Shown here: positions 50,713 to 62,289 of the stretch, one piece after another
Numbering within the stretch: the first letter of the stretch is position 1
Layout of the letters: every line of letters starts with the position of its first letter
Assembly: GCA_030068145.1 (NCBI GenBank)
Contig: JAPJBO010000586.1
Span: 80,753 to 144,752, forward strand
DNA from: Diplonema papillatum
Lineage: Eukaryota > Euglenozoa > Diplonemea > Diplonemida > Diplonemidae
Reading direction: 5' to 3'
DNA: 64,000 nucleotides
Program-made: the position numbers and the translations under genes
The notes under the pieces: generated by a model
The model's database searches: none
Told to the model about the DNA's origin: nothing
Seen by the model: only the letters and a program-made list of their open reading frames with translations

Positions 50713-51620
50713 GACGTGCAGGCAGGGGTAGACTGCAGGCGTACGAACGAGCTGCGCCTAACGAAAGCTGACGTGAAACGCGCGCTGGCGGTGTATCTTG
50801 TCCGGGGGTGTGTTCCTCGCAGCGCGGTGGGGACGGAATGCGCGTGCGGGCGGAGGGGCGGCTGGGTCAGACGGGTCGCCGAGTTCCTCGGTGTCCGTGT
50901 CGTCGACCGCCTCTGATGCGACCGGCAGCGTCGACGAGCTCGCCTCCGGATCCTCTTCGGAAGCTTGGCGTCCGCCGCTGGACCGCGGCTGCAGAGACTG
51001 CGACCGGGGTGTCCTGGACACAGCGGATCACCTGTGGTGGGAGTGCCCCGTGTTCCTCGGTGTCCGTGTCGTCGACCGCCTCTGATGCGATCGGCAGCTT
51101 CGACGAGCTCGCCTCCGGATCCTCTTCGGAAGCGTAGCGTCCGCCGCTGGACCGCGGCTGCAGAGACTGCGACCGGGGTGTCCTGGACACAGCGGATCAC
51201 CTGTGGTGGGAGTGCCCCGCCTACGACAAAGATTCGCGGCCGTTCTTGCTTAGCCGAACTCCTGCAGGCAAACCGGGCAAGGTGGCCGTCTTGTACGCGT
51301 GCATGGGGTCATCGTCGAAAGAATGCAGGTGGAGGTCGCGGCCCTTCACCGCCTCATGGCGACGGTACACGCTGCGCGCGTGGAGGCGGAGTGACGCCGC
51401 TTCTCTGCGGCGCAACCGATGCACCCCTGGCGTGCAGCTGCGGCGCTGCCGGCGGTGCAACACCTGTTCAACTTCAACCGCCTGCCGGATGGGCCGCCGA
51501 GATGGCCGAAAGCGAAGATTTCGATTCCTTTCAGGATCATGAACTTGTAAGTAACTTCCGACAACGGTTGCAACCGACGAGGGTAGTACCCACGACGAAA
51601 GCGAGGAAAAAGTGACCCTT
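50713..51620 (+). pseudogene. Non-LTR retrotransposon-like 3' remnant
   Basis: In pieces of two frames the sequence reads LTKADVKRALAVYLVRG, then C-x-x-C-x(5)-DTADHLWWECP. This resembles the Cys/His motif that closes many LINE-type reverse transcriptase ORFs. A 169-bp segment is tandemly duplicated inside (GTTCCTCGGTGTCCGTGTCG at 50882 and 51051), repeating the Cys/His motif. Downstream sequence to 51620 has coding-like GC composition but frame changes. No reverse transcriptase core is present in the window. Confidence 0.5.
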
Positions 51621-52220
51621 CTCGAGTCACGTAGCGAAAGGCTGGCATAGTGTGGTACTCATTTGCTTGCAATGACTCCCCACTAACGCAACAAGAAGAA
51701 GCATGCTCGATGGAAGCACGAAGTCAAGCAGGAGAGACGAACTGCGCAGACTGAGCGCAAGACGTGCACCAACGGCAGACCAGGATGTTGGGACCGTGCG
51801 AAGTCGAAGAACGAGACCAAAAGCGAAGCAACAGCACCAACGCGGAAACGCAACTCGAAGGCAGCCAAGCGGACCTCCCAGGGCAGGGGGGAACCTGCGG
51901 CGGTGAAGTAACGAAGCTCATCCGAGTGTCCGATGAAACCCCTTGTCAATACCACCCAACGACTGCGACGCGCGTGCGAAATGTCGGACGCTAGCGTCTG
52001 TTAAGAGCATGCGTGACTCAGCCGTGTTTTAAAGGTGAGATGAGAGGCATCGGCTCACTCTGTCAAAGGACTATACCACTAACGCAACAAGAAGACGATA
52101 TGCAGCAACAATCTGTGGCGGTACGCTGCACAAGCCGCTACAGACTACCTCTTTGCACGCGTCGTGTCATGCTTCGGTCCGTCGCTTCTTGCCCCGCGCA
52201 ATAGTGGGCTCGCTATTTGT
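51621..52220. other. Repeat remnants
   Basis: Contains a family I copy (51935-52075: CCCCTTGTCAATACCACCC to CATCGGCTCACTCTGTC) and a segment (52098-52165) shared with 24490-24565. The motif ACTAACGCAACAAGAAGA occurs at 51683 and 52077. No gene. Confidence 0.65.
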
Positions 52221-52224
52221 GTCG

Positions 52225-52480
52225 TGCTCCGAACACGTGCAGAAAAGTGAAAGGAAGGCGGCCGGTCCGAATAGACTCGAGGTGAGAACTTCTGCGAGCC
52301 ACAAACGTGAGAAGAACGGAGAGTGAATGCTGCCCGTCCATTGGTGAAGGAATGGATGCCGGGAGGAGGAACAGGGAGCCAGGAGAGCTTGTCTACCTGG
52401 TGGAGGGTGCAAGAGGGGCATCGGGGAGGGGTGTCTGCCTAGCGGGTAGCGTGGAAAGGTGCCTTTACCGACACCTTCAG
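52225..52480 (+). repeat. Dispersed family J, part 1
   Basis: GAAAAGTGAAAGGAAGG, CTTCTGCGAGCCACAAACGTGAG, GGAATGGATGCCGG and GGGGAGGGGTGTCTGCC correspond in order to 60650-61200. Confidence 0.75.
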
Positions 52481-52718
52481 AAGAATGTGAATTCCTGCCG
52501 CGTCCGTCGGCAATAGACCGGGACTGTTGCCAGAATGCAAGTAGGTCGGGATGGCACCAGAGACGGGCGCCGGCCGTCTCCAGTTGCCAAATATATCTGA
52601 TCACTCCCCATGCACGTCGTGGAGGCACGTCCAAGATACAAACAGGTATCTTTTCACATTTCCCCTTTACTTCGGGGAGAGCGTAAGAAAGAACAAAATA
52701 AGACGCGTCACTCTACGT
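52481..52718. other. Short unique stretch
   Basis: No recognised feature. Confidence 0.5.
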
Positions 52719-52990
52719 AGCTGCTTTGACTCCGAATGAAAGGAGGGAAATATGGGGGTTAGAGGGGCAAATACAACAAGAAACACAACCTTGTTTTGTT
52801 CTTCGCTTCCAGCCGTGTGTTGTTTTCTCACTCAGAACGTTTCCCTATCGCGTTTGCGTGTCGTGTAGGGGTAGACCCGCATGACCTCACGTCCGCTTAA
52901 CACGTGGTTCGGTAGCTAGCACTTGGAATCCCTTCGCTTCTGTGTCTGGCAGCTTCGTCGAGCATTTCCTTCCAAGCTGGCGACAAGCAA
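52719..52990 (+). repeat. Dispersed family F, uninterrupted copy
   Basis: From CTGCTTTGACTCCGAATG to TTCCAAGCTGG and an A run; lacks the MITE seen at 13545-13815. Confidence 0.88.
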
Positions 52991-52994
52991 GCTT

Positions 52995-53790
52995 GTTACC
53001 ACATAAAAAAAAAGAAAGTAACACACGAGGGAGAATCGCGCACCAAAACGAGAAAAAAGACGACAGCCATCCAGTTTGAGGGTGCTCGCCGAGCCTTCTT
53101 TTCGACAGGGCCCGAGCTCTTTGAAGCGCGATTAATGATTTGGTTGCGCACGTAGTTCTCGTGCGCGGCGCGAACGTGGAGTTTCAAACTGGAGCGGCTT
53201 AATAGAACAGTGGCGATGAAAAGCGGGAGTCCCCGGCGGGACACGTAAAAAAACACGAAACACGCAGAATTCGGCCTTTCTTGTGGCCACAAATAAATGT
53301 GACCTCAACATAGGCTCGAAAGAGTAAAACAAAGCACGACGATCCGAGGGTGAACAGTGAACGGATAGGGCAGCTGCGGGAGCGGTGTTGCGGAGGGCAG
53401 AATAGTGCCTCCTTACCGTCACGACGAATGGGCGTGCTGTTGCTTTCCACGATACCCTGTTGATTCTCAGTCGCGCAGATCATCGAGGAGCATGCGTTGT
53501 GACGTCTTTTCTGGTTCTACTTACGACTCACCGTGGCAACGTGCCCTGCTGTCCCGAGCCTCTCGACATGCTTTTCGAGGCCTCGGGTTCAGTCTCACTA
53601 CTCTGTTCACCGCGAGGGTTCTGTTAAATAATCTTTGTCACTATCGCTTGCATAGTTTTGCTTGGGTTCCCTTGACGCTTGAATTTATCTCGATGGTATC
53701 CGTGTTTTGGCTGGAACAAGTGCACTTGCACCGGAATTCGTGCTCGTTGTTTCCAGGGGGAGGAGGGGGCAGAGCAGGGGGGGAAATCTT
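52995..53790 (+). repeat. Segmental block L, copy 2
   Basis: Same order of shared segments as 40735-41589, ending with TGAATTTATCTCGATGGTATCC at about 53680. It lies 3' of histidine-rich gene 3. Confidence 0.85.
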
Positions 53791-54279
53791 GTTTTAATGT
53801 TTAGGCACGACTGCCTCTCATGCACGTTTGATCCTAGCATCAGGTCTTTTAGAAGAACGTGCAAAATAGAACAGGGAAAAGGAGCGCAGGGAGGGTAAGA
53901 CTCCACTGGTAGGGTATGAAACTTTGAGGGACTTGAAGGGGATGGCAAGAACGTTCTTGATATGGATACGCGCTCAACACCGCTGGTCTCGGCGCAGTCT
54001 GCGCCGTATTTCGGTCCTTAAAGCCACGGAGACAGAAGGCGGACCATCATAACCGCGGACCCTGAGTGTCTGCAGACAGGACAGCGGTGTGAGTCTGGTT
54101 TGTCAGGCGGCCCGAAATCTTATGTTAAGACGGAGAATCTTAGTTTGTTGTTGAGACAGAGCACTGCCTCTCATGCATGCTTCATGCTAGCACCAATTCT
54201 TTGTCGAAGAAGATGTGGGTTGATGTGTTCAAAATGAAAGAGGAAGGGTGGTTCCTCACTGTTAACCAAGAGGTCATCC
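53791..54279 (+). repeat. Family J part plus duplicated ACTGCCTCTCATGCA flank
   Basis: 53935-54115 matches 60790-60965 (GCTCAACACCGC, GCGGACCATCAT, CTGCAGACAGGAC, GTGTGAGTCTGGTTTGTCAGG). ACTGCCTCTCATGCA occurs at 53811 and 54165, followed in each by GATCCTAGCAT- or CATGCTAGCA-type sequence, a local duplication just 3' of histidine-rich gene 3. Confidence 0.75.
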
Positions 54280-57200
54280 TCACTGGCCGCCGACCGGGTG
54301 AAGCTCTACGTCGCCGCAGGTCTTGGCTTCTTCTGCCGAAGCGAAGCAAACGCCGCAGCCAGCGAAAGGCCGGAGCGCAGAGCAACCGGAGACGCCGCAG
54401 TTCGCCGCCTCGCTGGCGGCGCTGAAGCACACGTGGCAGCCGGGGAACGGCTTCTCGTCGGGGCACGTGCACAGCGTTGCCATTATCTGCACCTTGTGGC
54501 ACGTCCCGCAGCCGACGTACGGCTTCTCCACCGGGCAGTCATTGCTCGCGCCGTCCGTAACGGGGGCAGGGCTCCCGCAAGACGACGCCTCCTCTTCCGT
54601 CGCCCAGCACTTGCCGCAGGCTGCGAACGGCAACTCTTCCGTGCAGTCCCTCTGGGCTTGCGGCTGCTGAACCTTGCCTTGCTTCTCGTAGTACTTCCAC
54701 ACGTTCCACAACCACGAGACCGTCCACGTGCTAGCGGACGACTGCTTGTCCGCATGCTTGTGTACATGGTGCTTGGCTTCTTTGTCTTCGGTATTTCCTT
54801 TAACGCTGACGTCACCATGTTCGTTGTGGCTACCGTGGTGTCCTTCTTTGTCGTCACCGTGTTCGCTGTGACTACCATAGTATTCTTCCTCGTCGTCACC
54901 GTCTTCGCTGCGGCTACCGTGGTGTCCTTCTTCATCACCGTGCGCGTTGTGGCTACCATGGTGCCTTTCCTTGTCGTCACCGTCTTCGCTGTGGCTGCCG
55001 TGGTGGGATTCTTCGTCACTGTGCTCGTTGTGGCTGCCGTGGTGCCCATCTTTGTCGGCACCGTGTTCGTTGTGGCTGCCGTGGTGGGATTCTTCGTCAC
55101 TGAACTTGTTGTGGTTACCGTGGTGTCCTTCTTTGACATCACCGTGTTCGCTGCGGCTACCGTGGTGGGATTCTTCATCACCGAACTTGTTCTGGCTACC
55201 GTGGTGTCCTTCTTTGTCATCACCGTGTTCGTTGCGGCTACCGTGGTGGGACTCTTCGTCACCGAACTTGTTGTGGCTACCGTGGTGTCCTTCTTTGTCA
55301 TCACCGTGTTCGCTGCGGCTACCGTGGTGGGATTCTTCGTCACCGAACTTGTTCTGGCTACCGTGGTGTCCTTCTTTGTCATCACCGTGTTCGCTGCGGC
55401 TACCGTGGTGGGATTCTTCATCACCGAACTTGTTCTGGCTACCGTGGTGTCCTTCTTTGTCATCACCGTGTTCGTTGCGGCTACCGTGGTGGGATTCTTC
55501 GTCACCGAACTTGTTGTGGCTACCGTGGTGTCCTTCTTTGTCATCACCGTGTTCGCTGCGGCTACCGTGGTGGGATTCTTCGTCACCGAACTTGTTCTGT
55601 CTACCGTGGTGTCCTTCTTTGTCATCACCGTGTTCGCTGCGGCTACCGTGGTGGGATTCTTCATCACCGAACTTGTTCTGGCTACCGTGGTGTCCTTCTT
55701 TGTCATCACCGTGTTCGCTGCGGCTACCGTGGTGGGATTCTTCGTCACCGAACTTGTTGTGGCTACCGTGGTGTCCTTCTTTGTCATCACCGTGTTCGCT
55801 GCGGCTACCGTGGTGGGATTCTTCGTCACCGAACTTGTTCTGGCTACCGTGGTGTCCTTCTTTGTCATCACCGTGTTCGCTGCGGCTACCGTGGTGGGAT
55901 TCTTCATCACCGAACTTGTTCTGGCTACCGTGGTGTCCTTCTTTGACATCACCGTATTCGCTGCGGCTACCGTGGTGTCCTTCTTTGTCATCACCGTGTT
56001 CGCTGCGGCTACCGTGGTGGGATTCTTCGTCACCGAACTTGTTCTGGCTACCGTGGTGTCCTTCTTTGTCATCACCGTGTTCGCTGCGGCTACCGTGGTG
56101 GGATTCTTCGTCACCGAACTTGTTCTGGCTACCGTGGCGTCCTTCTTTGTCATCACCGTGTTCGCTGCGGCTACCGTGGTGGGATTCTTCGTCACCGAAC
56201 TTGTTCTGGCTACCGTGGTGTCCTTCTTTGTCATCACCGTGTTCGCTGCGGCTACCGTGGTGGGATTCTTCATCACCGAACTTGTTCTGGCTACCGTGGT
56301 GTCCTTCTTTGTCATCACCGTGTTCGCTGCGGCTACCGTGGTGGGATTCTTCGTCACCGAACTTGTTCTGGCTACCGTGGCGTCCTTCTTTGTCATCACC
56401 GTATTCGCTGCGGCTACCGTGGTGGAATTCTTCGTCACCAAACCTGTTGTGGCTACCGTGGTGTCCTTCTTTGACATCACCGTATTCGCTGCGGCTACCG
56501 TGGTGGGATATCTTCATCACCGAACTTGTTCTGGCTACCGTGGTGTCCTTCTTTGTCATCACCGTGTTCGCTGCGGCTACCGTGGTGGGATTCTTCGTCA
56601 CCGAACTTGTTGTGGCTACCGTGGTGTCCTTCTTTGACATCACCGTGTTCGCTGCGGCTACCGTGGTGGGATTCTTCGTCACCGAACTTGTTGTGGCTAC
56701 CGTGGTGTCCTTCTTTGTCATCACCGTGTTCGCTGCGGCTACCGTGGTGGGATTCTTCGTCACCGAACTTGTTCTGGCTACCGTGGTGTCCTTCTTTGTC
56801 ATCACCGTGTTCGCTGCGGCTACCGTGGTGGGATTCTTCGTCACCGAACTTGTTGTGGCTACCGTGGTGTCCTTCTTTGTCATCACCGTATTCGCTGCGG
56901 CTACCGTGGTGGGATTCTTCGTCACCGAACTTGTTGTGGCTACCGTGGCGTCCTTCTTTGTCATCACCGTGTTCGCTGCGGCTACCGTGGTGGGATTCTT
57001 CGTCACCGAACTTGTTGTGGCTACCGTGGTGTCCTTCTTTGTCATCACCGTATTCGCTGCGGCTACCGTGGTGGGATTCTTCGTCACCGAACTTGTTGTG
57101 GCTACCGTGGCGTCCTTCTTTGTCATCACCGTATTCGCTGCGGCTACCGTGGTGGGATTCTTCGTCACCGAACTTGTTGTGGCTACCGTGGCGTCCTTCT

Positions 57201-59134
57201 TTGTCATCACCGTATTCGCTGCGGCTACCGTGGTGGGATTCTTCGTCACCGAACTTGTTGTGGCTACCGTGGCGTCCTTCTTTGTCATCACCGTGTTCGC
57301 TGCGGCTACCGTGGTGGAATTCTTCGTCACCAAACTTGTTGTGGCTACCGTGGTGTCCTTCTTTGTCATCACCGTATTCGCTGCGGCTACCGTGGTGGGA
57401 TTCTTCGTCATTGAACTTGTTGTTGCTACCGTGGCGTCCTTCTTTGACATCACCGTGTTCGCTGCGGCTACCGTGGTGGGATTCTTCGTCACCGAACTTG
57501 TTGTGGCTACTGCGGTGGGGTTTTTCGTCACCAAACTTGTTGTGGCTACCGTGGCGTCCTTCTTTGACATCACCGTATTCGCTGCGGCTACCGTGGTGGG
57601 ATTCTTCGTCATTGAACTTGTTGTGGCTACCGTGGTGTCCTTCTTTGTCATCACCGTGTTCGCTGCGGCTGCTGTGGCGGAATTCTTCGTCACCGAACTT
57701 GTTGTGGCTACCGTGGTGTCCTTCTTTGTCATCACCGTGTTCGCTGCGGCTACCGTGGTGGGACTCTTCGTCCCCGAACTTGTTGTGGCCACCGTGGTGT
57801 TCTTCTTTGTCATCACCGTGTTCGCTGCGGCTACCGTGGTGGGATTCTTCGTCACCGAACTTGTTGTGGCTACCGTGGTGTCCTTCTTTGACATCACCGT
57901 GTTCGCTGCGGCTACCGTGGTGGGATTCTTCGTCACCGAACTTGTTGTGGCTACCGTGGTGTCCTTCTTTGTCATCACCGTGTTCGCTGCGGCTACCGTG
58001 GTGGAATTCTTCGTCACCGAACTTGTTGTCGAACTTGTTGTGGCTACCGTGGTGTCCTTCTTTGACATCACCGTGTTCGCTGCGGCTAACGTCGTGGGAT
58101 TCTTCGTCATTGAACTTGTTGTGGCTACCGTGGTGTCCTTCTTTGTCATCACCGTGTTCGCTGTGGCTACCATGGTTTTCTTCTTTGTCGTCACTGTGTT
58201 CGATGTGGCTGCCATGGTGTTCTTCGTCGTCACCTAGTTCGCTGTGGCTGCCGTGGTGTCCTTCTTTGTCGTCACCGTGTTCACTGTGGCTAGCGTGGTG
58301 TTCTTCTTTGTCGTCACCGTGTTCACTGTGGCTACCGTGGTGTCCTTCGTCATCGTCACCGAGTTCGCTGTGGCTGCCGTGGTGTTCTTCTTTGTCGTCA
58401 CCGTGTTCACTGTGGCTACCGTGGTGTCCTTCTTTGTCGTCACTGTGTGCGATGTGGCTGCCATGGTGTTCTTCGTCGTAACCTAGTTCACTGTGGCTAC
58501 CGTGGTGTTCTTCTTTGTCGTCACCGTGTTCACTGTGGCTACCGTGGTGTTCTTCTTTGTCGTCACCGTGTTCACTGTGGCTACCGTGGTGTCCTTCTTT
58601 GTCGGCACCGTGTTCGCTGTGGCTGCCGTGGTGTTCTTCTTTGTCGTCACTGTGTGCGATGTGGCTGCCCTGGTGTTCTTCGTCGTCACCTAGTCCACTG
58701 TGGCTACCGTGGTGTTCTTCTTTGTCGTCACTGTGTTCGCTGTGGCTGCCGTGGTGTTCTTCGTCGTCACCTCGTTCGCTCCGGTCTCCGCGGCGCACGC
58801 CTTCTACGTTGAGGGCATCTTCGTGTGAACCTTCGCTGCGGCTGTCCTGCTCGTGTTCGCTGTGGCCGCTATGTGAATGATCAGAGCCTTCTGCAGCGTG
58901 GCTCGGTTGGCCTTCGTGTTCACCGCTAGAGTGGCTCGTTGAATTCACTCCGCCCTGGCGGTGGTTTGTGTGAGTCTGCGTTTTCGGGTCTGCATCGCTC
59001 TCGCCGGGAAGCTCTTGAGTCGCGTCAATCTCGTGATGGCCTGCTCTGATGGGAGTCTCGACTTCCTGACCCAGCGACAGAGCCACGCCTGCGACGCAGT
59101 ATAGGAGAACGGAGACACACATCCCTCCTCGCAT
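54280..59134 (-). CDS. Secreted histidine-rich protein with 16-Cys C-terminal domain, paralogue 3 (one frameshift)
   Basis: Signal peptide (MCVSVLLYCVAGVALS), QGQE-like GQE and RAGHHE start match paralogues 1 and 2. The array begins with SEHGDDKEEHHGSH units. It becomes a 27-residue, 81-bp dimer (GDEESHHGSRSEHGDDKE plus GHHGSHNKF), repeated about 35 times. The linker SWLWNVWKYYE and four C-x8-C-x2-C-x9-C modules end the protein. One extra base near 56508-56511 (GGGATATCTTC in place of the usual GGGATTCTTC) shifts the frame. Without it the gene would encode about 1617 residues. Because every frame of the array is open, the shifted frames stay open for hundreds of codons. The change may be a real mutation, a repeat-length variant or a sequencing error. 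Confidence 0.8.
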
Positions 59135-59288
59135 GGTACAATCTGCCCCTTTTTGTGAAGTGTCCTGCAAGAAGTCGTGTTGTGAGTACCGGATTTCTAA
59201 AAATGTTGGCCCCTGGCTGGAAAGAATGTTGGCGGAAATATACCTGGCGCCCCAAAACTGGGGCGCCAGGTTTATTGCCAACCAACTT
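59135..59288. promoter_or_regulatory. 5' flank of histidine-rich gene 3 with a perfect hairpin
   Basis: The minus-strand leader GCCCCTTTTTGTGAAGTGTC is related to that of paralogue 1. About 110 bp upstream of the start, CCTGGCGCCCCA and TGGGGCGCCAGG form a perfect 12-bp hairpin with an AAAC loop (59243-59270). A regulatory role is unproven. Confidence 0.45.
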
Positions 59289-59512
59289 TTTTTTTGTATA
59301 AGCACCTGCTTTGTAGGAAATGCTTGAGGAGACTGCCAGTTGCGATAGATCAAAGGAGATAAATGTGCTGTAGCCCACACGAAACACAGGTAAATCTGGG
59401 TTTAGTGGCGGGCGTAAGCGTTCAATAAAAAAGACCCACTTGGTAGTTGTATTGTTTTCTCCCCCTCTAGCCTCCTTCGAAATGAGCACAAGGCAGTCCC
59501 TCGAGTATTTTC
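59289..59512 (-). repeat. Dispersed family B, inverted copy
   Basis: The minus strand runs from AAAATACTCGAGGGACTGCC to GCAGGTGCTTATAC followed by about nine A. Confidence 0.9.
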
Positions 59513-59612
59513 CCGACGACAGCAAGTGTCAGACTAGCCCACCCGAAGGCAGTTGATTGCTTTAGGCAGGTTTACTCTACCGGTAGAAGTTGTTTGGGTT
59601 AGCGAATTTTTT

Positions 59613-59768
59613 TTTGTATAAGCACTCTGCTGAGGTCCTGCTTATAAGCACCTGCCAAGGTCCTGCTTTGTAGGAAATACTTCCGGAGGCTGCCAGGTAA
59701 ATGTGCTGTAGCTCACACGAAACACAGGTAAATCTGGGTTTAGTGGCGGGCGTAAGCGTTCAAGAAAA
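59613..59768 (-). repeat. Dispersed family B, inverted and 5'-truncated copy
   Basis: Only the 3' half is present, with a poly(A) tail (seen as T at 59609-59616) and a small internal duplication of AAGCACCTGC and GGTCCTGCT. 5' truncation with an intact tail is typical of retroposed copies. Confidence 0.8.
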
Positions 59769-59769
59769 A

Positions 59770-60570
59770 ATGCCGAAGCAACTCGACAGGTCGGGCGGGG
59801 AGCTTGGTGAAGAGGGTGGCCGGGACTGATGTCCAGTCCCCCCTTTCATTCACCGCCAACAACCGCCGAATCGCGGCGGTCCTCAAGGTCGCACGCGACG
59901 TCGAGGGGACCGCGGAGGTGGGGCTGAGGCGCCATTTTGGATACACGGATGAACACGGGAAGGTGTGACTGACATTCTTTGATCCTGTTGGTTCGGGCTA
60001 GTTCAGGAGTGCTACCATGTACCGGGATAATACTAGTCGTAACAAGCCAGCCCCACCCCGAATTCTTCTGGTGTCGATTCGAGGTGGTCGTGCCCATCTA
60101 CGCCATGCGTCTTGCTCCTATTCCCCCAGGAAACTGCAAGGCCCCCGAAGGCGTGGCCGAGTGGGTCCTCGCGTGGCTGGCAGTCGCGTCGGCTCCGTCC
60201 GCCACCGCGGACGAGTTCGCGGACCTGCTCCGCTCGTTCCCAAAGGCCACGCCCCCGCCGCAGACGCCGGGGCACATGCCGCTCCCCGACCGTTTCTCCC
60301 GCTGACGACTTGGCCACCGCTGCCCGTGTTCGGCCCATCTCCCCCCCAGCCGCGCGACGCGTCTCTTTCGCCGAGAGCGACGATCCCCTCAGCCCAGATG
60401 GCAACGATCTGAGGGACTGCAACTCTGCCGGGGGCAGCCGGGACTACCACGCGTCGGACATAGGCTGGATGCAGCGTCAGATCGACCGCCTCACCGGGTT
60501 GGTGATGGCGGCCCTCCCAACGCGCACCTCGCCACCCGCCCGGCCTTCGCCCGCAGGCAGCACCTGAGGC
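59770..60570 (+). pseudogene. Coding-like GC-rich remnant, possibly retroelement
   Basis: Three plus-strand pieces look coding in composition but are in different frames: AVLKVARDVEGTAEVGLRRH (about 59877-59940), ADEFADLLRSFPKATPPP (about 60206-60260) and SDIGWMQRQIDRLTGLVMAA (about 60455-60515). The last could be a short helix. The order suggests one decayed ORF. A gag- or ORF1-like origin is a guess, and no diagnostic motif is present. Confidence 0.3.
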
Positions 60571-60639
60571 AGCACCTGAGGCGGGTGCTGTGGGTTTGGA
60601 AGAGCCATCGTGGGTTAGCTTACTTCGAGCAGGTACAGC

Positions 60640-61200
60640 GAGCGCGGCAAAGTGAAAGGGAAGGAACACGGCCGGGTTGGAACAAACCCAACCCGAAGTG
60701 AGCTGTTCTGCGAGCCACATACGTGAGGAACAAACGAGGAGTTGAAGCCTGCCCATCCAATGACGAATGGATGCCGGCGGTAGAAGAAACCGGGGAATTG
60801 CAAGAACGTGCTTGGAATGGGTATGTGCTCAACACCGCACTGGTCCCGCCTGCGGCGTGTTTCGGTCCTTTAAGCCACGGACACATAAGGCGGACCATCA
60901 TCAGCGCGGAACCTGAGTATCTGCAGATAGGACTGCGGTGTGAGTCTGGTTTGTCAGGCGGCTGTTCGTAGCTCGTCACAGCCAGGACCACCGGTGCTAC
61001 TAGAGCACAGGGCGAATCCGTCACGGGGAGAAGGCCCCTGCAACCGTGTCTGAGCAATCAGGTAAAGAACTCAGGACACTCGCCCTGATTTTGACTGCGA
61101 CTCGCTAGGCAGCGGCGGTAGAAGAAACAGGGGGAGGGGGCGGCAACAGGAGAGCCTGTCTAACTGGTGGGAGTGCCTAGCGGGGCGTTGGGGAGGGGGG
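60640..61200 (+). repeat. Dispersed family J, long copy
   Basis: Contains both parts seen separately at 52225-52480 and 53935-54115, which shows they belong to one element of about 550 bp. Confidence 0.8.
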
Positions 61201-61626
61201 AGAGTCGTGCCCGACGAGCCGGTGGACAGACGGGGGGCAATGCGGCGGCATTTGTTTGTGCGCACGTGTGTAGTTCCCATTTGATAGGTTTAACACGATA
61301 CGATGCCCAACCGTCTCTTTTCAATAATGACAAACACGTTTGTTACCATAAAAAACGTGTGAGACTTGAATCCTTGAGGAGGTTGTCATTCCGTCGCGTC
61401 CCCCATCTGTACTACCGCCGAATTCGACGACGTTCGCATTATTATTTGAGTTGCCACAGCAACAACTGGTCTCCAGAAATTCAGGTGGTGCGAGACGAGC
61501 TTGAACGAACTAACCCAAGCTGCCAGACTATCAATGTTCGAGGCGCTGCTCGCAACTTGTTGTGCACAGTGTTTTCTGCTCTGCTGCTGCTGCTGCTGCT
61601 TCTTGAGTTTTTCGTTTTGGCAATTA
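61201..61626. other. Gene-free stretch with a short CTG microsatellite
   Basis: Six CTG units near 61580-61600. No supported gene. Confidence 0.55.
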
Positions 61627-61784
61627 AAGGGGGGGGTCGAAGAATAACAGTTATTTGACACGCGTCTGGTTGTCTAAAAACACTGCCACTATTTGATCCT
61701 GCTACTGTCCGGCTACCGGAACTTTTGTTAGTATTCGACGAATCGAACAATAACACAGGTGTTATTATCCGACCCCCCCCCCTT
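61627..61784. mobile_element. 158-bp MITE-like element with TA flanks
   Basis: The left end AAGGGGGGGGTCG-AAGAATAACA and the right end (reverse complement AAGGGGGGGGGGTCG-GATAATAACA) are inverted, with TA on both sides (61625-61626 and 61785-61786). The interior has further small inverted parts (AACAGTTATTTGAC, CACAGGTGTTATTATCC). No coding capacity. Confidence 0.65.
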
Positions 61785-62289
61785 TAGAAAGGTGCAAGGG
61801 GTTTCACAAGGCTCATAGATCGTCCGAGTGAAGCTTCAGTCCAGAAGCCGCGCGGGGCTCTTGTGGTCCAAGGTTTTCTTCGCGGGTGTGTTTCCTTCGG
61901 TGGAATGTGTCGCTTTCCCCCGCCCGCGTCTGGACGGCTTTGGAGGCAGTTTCTGCCCCGACTGGAGGAAAGTGCCCATGGGGTACGCAGTAGCCCTACA
62001 CAGCAGGGACGGATGTGCTGTTGATGCTCCACACACCTCATGTGCTAGTGCTCTACACAGTGGTTGTGAGTACTCACACACCTCCTGTGCTAGTTGCTCT
62101 ACACACAGCACTGCATGTAGGTACGGGCCCGGCAACGTCTTTTTAGACTGCACAATACATTGAAGGGCAACCCGCGAGATTGTTAGCACTAAAAATATCC
62201 GATCGTTCCGAGTCGTGAGGCCGAAGATACAAGCCGCATCTTTTGAATTTCCGCCTTTCACGTCGGGGAGAGTAGGAGGACGACATGAA
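61785..62289. other. Gene-free stretch with short direct repeats
   Basis: CACACCTC-x-TGTGCTAGT plus GCTCTACACA occurs twice between 62032 and 62110, around the palindrome GTGAGTACTCAC. About 62130-62180 is shared with 8310-8360. No gene. Confidence 0.6.

Noticed and set aside
54298..58237. Two long plus-strand open frames opposite paralogue 3
   Set aside because: Antisense shadows of the 81-bp array; no conserved domain and no counterpart in the other paralogues beyond the repeat itself.
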